Below are positions 11,921-24,700 of a stretch of DNA of 64,000 bases, piece by piece (the stretch's first letter is position 1; each line of letters opens with the position of its first letter). The DNA is from Tubiluchus corallicola (taxonomy: Eukaryota; Priapulida; Priapulimorpha; Priapulimorphida; Tubiluchidae). The stretch lies in the NCBI GenBank assembly GCA_030141605.1, contig JAQGDQ010001016.1, positions 1 through 64,000 on the forward strand, in the 5' to 3' direction. The position numbers and the translations under genes were made by a program. Under the pieces are notes generated by a model. The model was not told the origin of the DNA and searched no databases. It was given only the letters and a program-made list of their open reading frames with translations.

Positions 11921-14900
11921 GTTTTCAAACTTCAAAAAAGGTTTCAGTTCTGTAGCACCTAGCAACCATAAGATCGTCAATTTAGAATTCAAATGAGAAA
12001 TTTAATATTGTTTTGAAACAATGGTTTATCAGACAATAAAATACTGTATTCTAAAGTGCCATTCTATTCTGCATAATTTATTGCAAGTTTAGAACTTGTT
12101 TGCAATGAATGAGTGGGCCTAACCATAAAGCAAAACTGATCCAAACTTAAACTGTAAGTCAATTTACTCTTTAAAACATAGAAAGCAGACATAATTATTA
12201 TTTTTTCAAAAATGACTTACGTGACAGATTAATTACCACACAAGCACAATTTCACGTTTGCACCACTAGTTCTTTGCTACCTCATGCATTTCGCCATTCG
12301 TTAGTAGGTCTCAGTTCAGATGTGTTAGTTTCTGACGAACTGTGCACGTTGGTAAATGGTAATTGGTAAAAGTGAGCACAATGGTAAATTTGAAATTTGA
12401 AATTTTATCTTAAAACTTGTCCAGTTTCAGTGCAACGAACTGAACATCTTATAATAGCACTGTACTTCAATTTTCGTTTTCGCATACACGTACAACAGCT
12501 CAAGGAATATTTTTGCTGTGGAAAATTATGTTTGCACATGATGTCATGAATAGTTGGGCTTGCCCGTGTTTAATTTTTTAATCTATTATATAATTATCAG
12601 GAACGCTTTTACAGTATTAATTTTGGTAAAATGTATTATTTTTATCAGACGAAAATCCTGTCCTTTTTATCCTGTCTTCCTATAGGAATTTATTGTAATA
12701 ATGCCAATAGAAAAGGTGCTACTGCTACAAAATGCATTTGCATAATTATATAATAAAAATCTAGAAAAAAATCAATATTTAGAAAATCGATTTCCATAAT
12801 TTATTCGTGATAGTATTTGTTATGCTTACATTGCGAATATCAATGTTAAACTTGCAAATTTCTAACAATATCCTATTTAAGATTAACACAGAAAACAGTC
12901 AAATGGGGTGTTTTGTCTTTAAGAATGCATTGGTTACAGTATTAGAATTGACAGAGTGAACACTAGTATAAGCAGACATGAATGAACCACGTCATGTTAA
13001 TGCACTAGTTCTACAGGCTCTTCATATTCTGTCCTCTTTGAGTTGCAGAATTCGTCACACGCTGTTGAATATAAGAGGGACTTCGCAGTTTATAACAGAT
13101 CCCAAAAACCTTTTGGTAGGTTTCATAAAGAGCAGTTTCACACTGAAGGGCTTTCGCGCTAAATTAAAAGCACGAGCAAGTGCTGTAATTACAGAATTAG
13201 ATACTAGATGACTGTAGTAAATAATTTATATCTGTGGCTGAATTGCTGAAGAGATATACTACAAATAATGTCTTAAAAATATTGAGCTGAATAGGTGAAG
13301 GTGCATTGTACAGTTCTGTTCATAGGCACCAGGCCAACCAACCTACAGGTAATGTTATGACGTCCTCCTGCTATTGGTTGAGCAGTGGTTTCCTGTGGAA
13401 AGAACGAAAACGTGACATCGTCAGTTGTCTTTTGGTTGTCGTGGAATGCACTTTTCCTGTCTGCCTGCTGAGTGTCGTGCATTCCGCAAGGTTTGAAGCA
13501 TGGTCATCGGATTTTGTTTTTTCTCTTTGTGATATTCTTCTCAGCCGTCCCTTTTGAATTCCAAGTTTTGGTTTTGTTGTTTGTTTCTTAAAATTTCTGG
13601 AGTATCCATTATGCAGCGCTTACCCGCATCACCGATGGCGGGCCATAAGGCTATCTACAGGGTCGAACCCCGGAACAATATTTATGTGTAAAACAAATTT
13701 AGAAGTTATTGATTCTATTAACAGTTCAACAATTTATTATTTCACTAAAACTCTTACTCGTCTTTTTTGTTATTGCATTTATTATTATGATTGTCTTATT
13801 ATTTATTGTCATGATTATGTGTTATGTTATTACGTATTTTAATTCTGCATTTTGTATGTGCATGATCTTATTTAAGAACCTCCTTGTGGTTCGTATAAGA
13901 ATTAAGAGGAAGAGTCGCTGTCAGGCTCGTCTAATGATGGGATACGTTGTTGTAGCAACCACGTGTGTTTATAAAACATCGCCTCACAAAGTACAGATGT
14001 AGCTAACCCATCGCTCTGCTGCGTTACCCCTGCTCCCACCGTACATAGTCAGGTATTCAAATAGCGATTAGATTGGTGGCCAGAGAATGTAGATTGAGTG
14101 GTATATAGCTTGAGAAATATTGAAGTAAGTAGGATTCCCACCTAAAACCACAGGACCGACAGCCAAGCATCGTAACACTTGACAACGACCTGTAATGAAG
14201 GGAATTTACATGTAACTTTCCAAAAGGCTTTGGGATTTGTGCTTATTCAACGCAATGCATAATTGAAGATTTGTGACATTCAAGGTGCAAAATAAGCAGT
14301 GCATTAGAGTCGTCATACATCGGCACTGTAATGAGGCATTGCAATAAACATGATTTCTTGTTCATTAAAACAGAATGTCATAATAACACAGAGAAGTGTG
14401 GCGTGAATCTCACTAATTTGGTTGTCAAAACGGTTCAAATTTATTTGGATCAAAAAATATTGCGCATGTAAATTTTTTTTTTGCAAATTACAAAGCATAT
14501 TTTCAACGAATTCTGCAGACAACTACAAAACTATAAAAAACAAAAAACTTTACACATATTTGGACAGTCAATGGCAGGATATTTTTTCGAGCCCATAATA
14601 ATAGTCAGAAACTGACGGTAGACTTTGAGCTAACGTTAGTTGTTAAACATGTCTCCCATGTTTAATGTCCTTCAAACTTAATTAAAATTTTTATGGCAAA
14701 ATTTCCTTTGTAACCATGAATGTAAACTGAATCAATGTTCCCATCAATGTGATATTGGAGACACCTAAAATATTCAACTTTGTCCGTTTCAGAGTTTCCT
14801 AATGTAAGGCAATAGTAGTGAGTAGTCTCCTGCATGAACTGTTTTAAAACTTTACTTCAATTTTAGGGCTACGGTGACAAAACAGCTCAAGATACAGTAT

Positions 14901-15535
14901 CAACAAAATGTGAGAGGCAACTGCAATTCGTCCAGCAAGTAAAGGTTAGAAGCAACAGGGTATCAAAGTTGTCCATGGTGCATGCCAGAAATGCTTAAGG
15001 AAGTGTTGCAATTACTGCAACATCAAAAATAATAAAAAATCGAAGATGTTTTTCATCACAATTTTTAATAGGGCTTTAAAGCGCAAGGCGCTTGACTGCA
15101 GTTTGATATAATAATATGTGCAGCACCGCATCTTTCTTGTGCAATTAGAGTAAATTAAACCACACCAATGTATAGCTGTTTCAAATACAACTGGAGATAC
15201 TAGGAATTTTTTAAATAATGACTGACTCTAATTTAAAATATAAGATTTACAAAGACATAAACGAACTGCAACTTGTTTTACTAAGACAAGTATAGGGCTT
15301 AGTTCTAGCACAATACTGAGTAATTCTCTCACATTATCAATTCATTGGACACTATTTAACCATCTGTCAAAGTGCAAGCTACATTTGCTGTGAAGCAGGG
15401 CTGATTATCTATTAACGAGCAGATTTATTTCTTGTTTTGTTATTGTTTTTCGGTGATTTTTAATACTTTCTACAATATTTTTGTCTTTTATTAATTTAAT
15501 GTCTATCATTTAAGAGGAAGCAGGTTTTATTACCA
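11921..15535. other. Intergenic region between LRR copy 2 and copy 1
   Basis: Near-copy of 1557-5122 with a 12-bp insertion near 13640 and rising divergence after about 14.5 kb. No gene supported. A 43-bp exon-like stretch (TTTTAG|GGCTACGG ... AAAAT|GTGAG, about 14866-14910, matching 4461-4503 in unit 1) could encode GYGDKTAQDTVSTK on the plus strand. There is no further support for it. Confidence 0.35.
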
Positions 15536-15768
15536 TCATGGGCTAAACATAAGCCTCTCTGTTGTAAAACTTAACAAAATAGTTGTGAAACATATCTCAG
15601 CCGGTGAACCTCTTGAGATAAAACTTGCTTGTGTTTCTTCACAAAATTCATCCACTGAAATCTCTCTATCTGTATGCTGTATATGTGGAACTGCACAATC
15701 AATTGTCGAAAACAGCCATGGCTTTCCTTTTGTCCATTGCATGCTGCAGTTACAAACAAGACGGCTCA
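15536..15768 (-). CDS. LRR copy 1, exon 5 (terminal LRRCT and tail)
   Basis: Acceptor TTTTAG|TG at 15768/15769. SRLVCNCSMQWTKGKPW then DCAVPH and EFCEE. The pre-tail differs from copy 2 (SFISRGSPAE versus SFISSSSLIE), but the end ICFTTILLSFTTERLMFSP is unchanged. Confidence 0.7.
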
Positions 15769-18700
15769 CTAAAATAAAATAATTCACCCTGAAAAAAGTT
15801 TTTTTGTACCTGTATGGTAAGACAAGCTTTGTAATGCTTAATAACTGGTATAAAGTTAGGTATTGGTGACAGAACACAGAAAGCCAATTTGCATTGAAAG
15901 AGAACAGAGTAATTTTCCCGATAACTGCTTAAAACATTCCTTGGTTTCCAAGAAATTACGCACAAGAAAATCTTTATGTGACCAATTTATTTCATTTAAA
16001 TCGTAATTGCACTGTTAAGCTTGCTAAACATGTTAGTTATTTAATTTCGATTTTTAAATTTGCTGAGCCATCAGAAAAATTAATGTTAAATTTCGTGTGT
16101 ACCTGCTATTTGATATGTAAGCCTACACTTGCTACCATCCGCGTTCTTGAATTATCAGTCACTTTTCTCGGTACAGGACAGAAAAATTTATAAAATTTGG
16201 GATCAATGTATGAACTGAAAGCTCCTTATTTTGCTACATTTCTCAACTAGAAGGTTTGATTTGCACATAGCAAAACTGCAACTTATTGATGGTAATAGGC
16301 AAAACCTAAGCATGCTGAATGATTGCGACATCTAATGGCAAAGTTAGAAAATATAGCAGAAATATTAAGATTATAAAATCAGCATCTGAAATGGAGGTTT
16401 TTACGTGGGACGTGCAGAAAAAAGCTAAGATTTGTAACGTGTGCAAGCTGGTATAAATGCAAATGCCAAAGTGTTTCATAGACCAAATTTTCACATTCTG
16501 ATTAAACTAGTTTTCACACATAACATAGTGGACAAAACTTAAAAGTCTGTGAAAATTTTGAAAATCTTGTATATAATCTTGGTGAAAACTGTTCAAGTTT
16601 ATAAAATTGGTTCACTAGCAGTTGTTTTAAAGCGAATCCGAGTAAATTCCAGTCAATTGGTTTTGGTGTAAAGACAAATGATAAATTGAATTGTTCAAAA
16701 TATGAAAATTGACTGTGCAGATTCAGTGAAATTTCCAGGTCTTAACACTGGTTTTAATATCAATTTTAGCGAACATATTTCAAACCTTTGCAGGCGTACC
16801 TCTTGTTAAATTAATGTTTTAAAACGTCTCTTAACTTTTCTAATTGTAAACTGTATAAAGGCTTTTTTCCACGCTTTTATATCTTCTGATTTGAACTATT
16901 GTCCACTAGTTTGGCATTTTTGCGGTGCAGCGAACACACAAAAATTGCAAAAATTACAAGAACGTGCTTTAGTTTTGTCTTTAATGATTACTTTACTGAT
17001 CATGACACAATGTTGAAAAAAGCTAAAATTAAAAAGCTTATGGAAAATAGGCAAAGATTAGTAGCATTAGAGGTGTTTAAAATTCTACATAAACTCCGTC
17101 CAAAAAGCTTATGTAACATGGTTAATCTGAGAGAAAGCTCTTATCAAATCCAATATGATAACGTCATAAGTATTACCAGAGTAAGCACAGAATTAGATGG
17201 AAAAAAGTAGTTTTCCGATATTCAGCTTCTAAAATTTGGAATGAAAAGCCCAATAATTTGTGCATAGTCACTAACTATAATGATTTCTTGAGACAAACGA
17301 ACATATGGAGCAGGGACGTATGTGGTGCAGGCAAGCCAAAATAAGGAAAACTCACATGTTATCTCTAGAAGAATATAAGAGTATGATCGATCCTTGTGCA
17401 GAGTTGGCGTGTTCATTTGTGATATATTTGTTCCACTGATGATAATGGTAAAAATGGCTTTGTTGTTTGATAAATCCATCTCCATAGATACAAGCTGCTT
17501 ACAGTTCCTGATGATAATCTGCTTCACATAATTCATTTTATAAAATGCTTTAGGGTGTATTGATTTCAACTCTTCATTATCGAACAGCTCAATTATTGAT
17601 GTCACATTTCCATAAATGGCTTCTTCGTCCAATCTTTCAATATCTGTCATTCTTAATGTGAACTGCCGTACTGTCTTCCCATCGAGAAACTTTCTTGGCA
17701 ATTCTTTCTCTTTATAATCGATAATTTTTAGAAGATTTGTGCTCCGAGGCAACGAATGCCAGATATCTACCAACTTGTCCATGAAGAGAACACTACCATA
17801 GTCACCACATATTATGTTACATTTCTTGGTTTGTTGCCAATTTATCCACACATCGCATTCAGGTATTGGGAGATCACACACTGGATTGTGCGTTGTTGAT
17901 TCAGAAGGCATTCTTGTTGTAGTCAAGTCACAGTCCTTTAAAGATTCTTTCACCTCATCAATAGAAAATTTGACACAGTACAACTGCCAATCACACTGCT
18001 TGTAACACTCAACTTTACTTGATTTGTGCCAATGTTCACTTTCAGCCCACTTCAAATAACAATTGCAAAGAAGTCTATTTCCTGTAATACAATTAAGTTC
18101 CATAATAATAAGTTCTCCGCAGAAATTTTATGAGAAACAGTTGGTATCTGGTAATATATTGCAGCAAATAAAAAAGACAGCATTTTCATTTTTGTAAAAC
18201 TATTATCATCATCATTGTGTCATTGCAGTGATCATCATCATCATCATTATCGTTATAAATTTATTATAATAGTAAATTAGTATTATTAAAATATAATAGT
18301 AACTGTTGAAATAGCAGTGAGACATGTTTTGCCGAAATTGAGAAATTTTTTAAAAAATTCAATATTGGTGCTACCTTTCAGCTTGAGTTGAACGTTCTTG
18401 GAGTCATAATACATGTGCAATTTTGGTTTTTCCATGTGCATCATGCCAGTTTTTTCAATGTCAATTACACTTAGTTGGCGATTACTAGACAAATCCAAAT
18501 TTATAGTTTCTAATTTGCGACAGTTTACGATGATTATATTTTCAACAGTGTTTATCCAGTAAAATGCTTTTGGGTCGAGAACAGTTAATTCAGGAAGGCG
18601 TTTCAAAATGAGAGCAATCCTAATCGTTCCACGAATTGCTGTTTTTCCAATTGTTTCTAGTTTTGAATCAGTAATTTCCAAAGTGTCGACGGTTTTTCCT

Positions 18701-21700
18701 TCAAGGAAACTACTTGGAAGTTCCTTTTCTTGGAAATTAGCAATATAGAAATATCGAGTCCAGTGAGAGAGTCCTTCTACGATTTCTTCCACGTCAGTTA
18801 TGAAAAGTGGATCATAATATCCACAAGCAACAAAACAACCAGTTAAATTATCAAGATATTCAACAACAATGCACTCATGAAGCACGATGCCACAGTCAAC
18901 CGTTAAACATCCAATGAATTCTCCAATTTGTATTTCTCTTGTTGTATGATTTACTGGTGGATCCTTGCAATCGACAGCTGATTCCTTCCAATCTTGTGCT
19001 TTAGTCCACTCCATACTACAATCACATTGTAATGGATTTCCTGTAAATAAATCAATAGCTGACCAAATTTTTTTAACAAGTTGACAAGTAGATCCCTCCC
19101 TTCTCTCTGTTCAGTAAAATTCGAACCTTGTGTAACTTATTTTACTCTGAAATTAATTTTGAAACTAATGATTAAAAGAATTTACTCAGGCCCACGAACT
19201 ATACATATTAGGCTGCTTGCTTCTTTTTACCCTTTGTTAAAGTAAAACCGGACGATTGTTTAGATTCGTTCTCATATTAATTTAGTGTCCAAAATATACA
19301 TTTTCTTTCCTATAAAAGCTAACAATTGAATATTTAGCTTAGAAAGTTAATTAATGGCAACTGAACACAGACATTGCTTATGTCAAAAACTAACCACAGA
19401 AACTACCCGCTGCTAATCTTAGTAGATTCACTGAGACGCGAATAGCTTTGAAAGTTTAATGAAATTGTTATATGTATAACATCCTTGTGATACTTGTCTT
19501 TGTACGTCATATATTCACTGTGGTTGGCTTTATTTCACAGGCTCAATTCTGCAATGCTACGTATTCAGAATTTGGTGCTATTTTCCACTGGACAATACCT
19601 AACAAACGGTCATGGAATATATTCTCAATGAATTTACTGGCACATTTGCACTCAAAAACACTGTTAGTATTTTCATTGAATAACAACTGATAGAATACCT
19701 TGGATTAATTATATCAAAAAATAATACTCGTACTTTAGCACAGTAGCCAGGTACCATTAACCTCTGTCACTAAGGGCGACATTTTTAAATGAAGCTAAAT
19801 ATATAATGCCAAACCTCTCTTATTCACCAAACTCATTAGTGTATCAAACATCAGGAATGTATTTGTGTATCAACAAACACATTAGTGCACCAAACATCTG
19901 GAATGTATTTGTGTATCAACAAACACATTAGTGCATCAAACATCTGGAATGCATATGTGTGTCAACAAACACATTAGTGCATCAAACATCTGGAATGTAT
20001 TTGTGTATCAACAAACACATTAGTGTATTAAACATCTGGAAGCTATTAGTGTATCAAAAACTCTTTAGTGTATCAACTTCTGGAACATAATACTGACTGT
20101 TAGCTAAAACTTATCAGAGATATTTTAAATCATATAGGATTCTCACATATCTGGGAAGCTGAAAGTACAGAGTCCATTAGGCACAAAAAAATTATTAATT
20201 CACTGAAATCAAAACTGCAAACCAAATTACTAGAAGAAAAATGTCCCTAGAGAAACTGGTAAAAACATTAACGAAAAGAATAAGTTACAAACTTATTCCA
20301 AGTTTAAAAACGAATTCATAGAAGAAAAATACCTATTTTTAATAAAAAAAACCCTGTTAAAAAGCAAAGTTTACAAAATTGCATATTAGCTCATACAACC
20401 TCTTTATTGAGAAAGGCCGACACATCAAAGCTAAAACCGTATTAACAATAGATTACGTAATTTCTGTGAAGAACAAAATTGATGACCAAAAGCAATTAGT
20501 TCTTGACTGCAACTATTATATTGATTTAAGCCGTTTTTCCCATGTCAATGAAATTTTCCCAAACTTTATTAATCTTACAGTACAGGAAAAACTTATATTT
20601 CTAATGAATGGAAATGAATGGAATGTAAAGTGAATTGCATATTGTTTTTTTTCATTCGTCAGTAAACTATTACTATTATTATCATAACTATTATTATTAT
20701 AATTATAATGAGTTCTATTTTTACCCGTAAGTTTGATGATTAGCTGATCAGGAGTACTGCTTGGGTGAAAATTTGGCATATCCATTTGAGTTATGCCAGT
20801 TTTGTCTATCTCGAGGGTTTGCAAATAACGACACTTTCGTAAGTCCAAATTTATAGATGTCAGACGTGGGGCGTCTGAAATTAATATGTATTTAACATAA
20901 CGCTGTAATTCAAATGCTCTTGGGTCAATGTAGTAAAGTTTATCATTGCTTATAATTCTGATATTTTTTGCAACTTTTCCACTAATTTCACCAATTCCAA
21001 CCCACTCTATACTGTTGTATTTCATTTCAAAGGTGTTAATCGTTTTGGATTTTAAAAATCGAAGTGGTAGTCGTCTTTCTACGTAATTACTGATATACAA
21101 TGCATCAAAATTGTCAGGAACGGTTTTCTCTATGACATCCAAAGTTGCAAAATCAAGTCTGAAAAACCAACCGCACTGAATCTGGCACGGATTTGTATTC
21201 AAAAAACGACATACTGGTAACTCTGGGCCACATGGCTTTGGTTTTGGTGTGGTCGTAGGAGGATCCGTCCACGTAGGGTGGATAATTGTTCCCGTGCGGA
21301 AGGTTGTATCGGTAGGGCTTCTGGAGCAATCCAATAATTCGTCAAAATCTTCAAGAGTCATAGGTGGATCTACTCTCGGAGGATCCAGGCATTCTATTCT
21401 GGAATAAAACCAAGGCACAGCTTTTGTCCACCGCATTGAACAGTTGCAAATCAATCGATTTTCTAAAAAAAACAGCGATAATACACTGAATGCATAAGTT
21501 TTCTTTTTGTTAGGTACTTGTTTGACTATTTCTGCATGCATTTATATAAGCATACGCAATTACTTTTAAAATAACTGATTGCTTATACCTGTTATAATTA
21601 CAAAGAATTTTTGTTTGCTTTGAAAATAACATAAGCTGAAATGTCGTCAAGCAAATTGGTCTATCGCTCGACGTCCACTCTGACTTAAGCTCAGTGGCAT

Positions 21701-24700
21701 TCGGGACAACAGTTCACAACATCTGTCTAAACCAAACTAAACAACATGACAGTCGAAACTAAAGTCTAGTTTACTTTTGCATAAACAGAAATTTGCAGAG
21801 CAGTAGCTATTTTTACACGAAATGAGCACTTCAAGTAGCCAAAAAATTACTTTTCAATTTAAGCAGAATGCAGAGACGAGCAGCAATGCAAAATACAGAG
21901 ACATAAGTACAATAAACAAACAAAACCAGTTAGCCTTGCTTAGAAATAAATGAGAAACAAAAATATTATTGTTATGAATAAATTTCGGAAAATGAATTTC
22001 AGTAGGTGTTAATTGAGTTACCAGATGAATTAGATTCAGATGATAAACTCGCTCTTCCCTAAGTTAAGTAAGGAAATTTATACAAGTTGAATATGGAACT
22101 CACCCAGCTGGTGGCTCGAATTTAATGAGTTAAATTGTCGCAAGATAGTAGAAGGACAGGTGTAAAATTCAAAGGGACACTATTGATTACGCGGCATGCA
22201 TACAGATTAGAAGACAATAGGAAGAAGGTAAATAGCGATCATTTGTCACATGTCGGGAAAGTAATTAGAAGCCCCAAGGTCTAGTATCAGTGCTTATTGA
22301 TCATTAAATTGAAATCAGAAGTAATACCGCCCAGACAGTGCGGAAAAAATCAAAAGCAACAAAATGTAGGAACAGTCATTATTGGTTATAAAATCAGAAA
22401 GTGAAAGTATTAGCCGCTGTCCAGGAGGTAAAGTGTCACCAGATGGTGCAATACACGAACATCAGGCTTTTGCAATATAAGCTAAGAAAAATATTCTAGC
22501 GACACACCAAGGTGACGTGAGAGTCACATACACAACGAGGGAGGAAGTCTGACAGTGGTTGTCGCCATCGTGTTGTGTCCAAGATATCTTCTGCAAGATA
22601 AGAAGCATCGCTAGCCCAGGGTGGAGGAACATCTACGTACTTGGCAAAGTTTGAGCACTGGTGCTGCGAAGTCTCGTTAGGAACAGGGATTTGGCCTAAA
22701 GCAGTGGTACATTGGCCAATCCGCCAGTTAAGTGAATTAACTTATTTATTTTGTAACTTGTATCTGATACAGTTGTAACCGTAACGTAGTTGTATGATTT
22801 AAGCACCTTCAGTGCATCATACCAAGAGAGAAGATCAGTTAAGTGAATAGCATCTCTTTGGAACTAGACATTATTTGTAAACGCCCACTGGCGTATGAGG
22901 ACAAATCTTGTATTGGTACCAGAGTTGATTAAATTGTAAACTGTAAAGTTCAATAAAGTCTATTCACTGTATTAACTTAAACATTGAGTTTGTGAATGTT
23001 TAATACGTTATTGGTAACTCATAATCGCAACACTGGATCCTTGATTTGAACCTGAAGCGATTCGCAGTGTAGAGCTCATTTGCGGGAGCTGGCTAGTAAA
23101 CTTGAGGGATAAAGATCTGACTCACAACGCAAGTTCGGTGGTTATAGTCGTGTAGGACAGATCATTGCCTTATCGACTGAACCAAAGCCCTCGGCGTCGG
23201 GTAATCGATCAGTTACCTGGAAGCAATCGAGTGTGAATCCCAATAATTATTAATTCGATTAATTACTTCAATTAATCATGGTCGCTCTGTGAAAATTAGA
23301 GGGTGATATTATGTGTATCTTGCCTTTGAACATGCGAACATCACTACCAGCCTACGGAAATGGAATAAAATAGATTGTTCCGTTCCATAGACGACCCTTA
23401 TATTGAATGCCCGAATTGCATCTTTTAACCATGATTATAACCGCAAAAACAGTGCAAAATTAACTAATATTACGTTGATGTATAATATCAGTTTTGATCT
23501 AATTTGAATTCACTTTGACTGTGAAGGTCTCCTTGAAGTTTAAAAAACTGGCTAGAAAAGAAAACGTCTAGCAAAAAAAATTTGAAAACGTTTTTTCTAA
23601 ATATGGGGATCCTATGACTGTGCTGGTTTACTCATAATCATGACAGTTGTCACAGACTCCCGTGAATAAGTTCAGCTCCGGGGCCATGCCTCGATTATTG
23701 CTGACTAAGACCGGCTATTTAGAGGTGCGCAGGCTGGAACATCGTTTTTATCTAGCTTGCAATGTTATAAACAAAGTCAAACTGCGTATTTTCTTGATAA
23801 CAAAATGGTTGAATCAGCAACTCATAGACGTAAGCATTTCTTCTTATAAACAAAACTAGACAATATATATCCATTAATTCACTTGCAATTTCAAATGACA
23901 GTAACAAAATTTAGAACCAGGCCAATATTTCTCCCGCCAACTAATGAAAAGTTGAGCATTTTTCATAACAGTATTAGATGCAGCTGTAGCTAAACGTTCA
24001 GAACAAAGCTCAAAGGATTGTGAAATAACTTGCATGCCGATTGGCTATTTAATGATAATGATTGACATTATGCTAGACATCAATTGGAATGTCAATCTGT
24101 GTCAAACCTAATGTTCAAATAACGACAGTAACTCTGGGCCATATTGTTCTGACTCTGTTATGAGGGGCGTAAGATTAACAAGATATCAGTGAATGCCCCA
24201 TGCTTGTAATTGGATGTCTTATTGGAAACTAAGACTTCTCTCCCATCAGCCTTATTTATTATTTGACTGCATCATTATAATTTTTGAGACTTTGTTTATT
24301 CCATATCTGGAGAAAAGCATCATTTTCTAACTCAGATTAATTTTTGAAATCTGAAATCAGATTTTTAGAATCCACTATGTAGGCTAGTCCAAAATGGTAA
24401 ACTTACGAAGAAGCATTATACTGAACGTTTCAGGTTGTCTGTCTGGATGCAATGTGAACTTTTGCAGGAAATCCGTGCCGGTATCCCATATCATGATCGT
24501 GTCCAGAACTGGGTTGTCAGAAAAATCAAGATGATCTATATCCAACTTTGGTGCGGTAATAATATAAATGATCCGGGCATACTTCAAATTAGAAAATGCT
24601 CTAGGATGCATTTCAGTTAACTTCAAACTGCGTTTCAATTGTATCTTGTTCACGTTAAAATCTTCTGGAAAATTATTTTCACCGAATTTTTCAATGTTAG

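Larger units (their letters stand above)
10365..21600. repeat. Tandem segmental duplication, unit 2
   Basis: This is the second unit, holding copy-2 exon 1 and copy-1 exons 5 to 2. Homology to unit 1 fades at the right: exon 2 of copy 1 (20725-21462) matches 9071-9802 at reduced identity. The (CT)n stretch and the sequence after 9.8 kb have no clear partner beyond 21.5 kb. Unit 2 also contains a LINE 3' fragment (20.1-20.63 kb) and a 46-bp minisatellite that unit 1 lacks, which explains its greater length. Confidence 0.75.
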
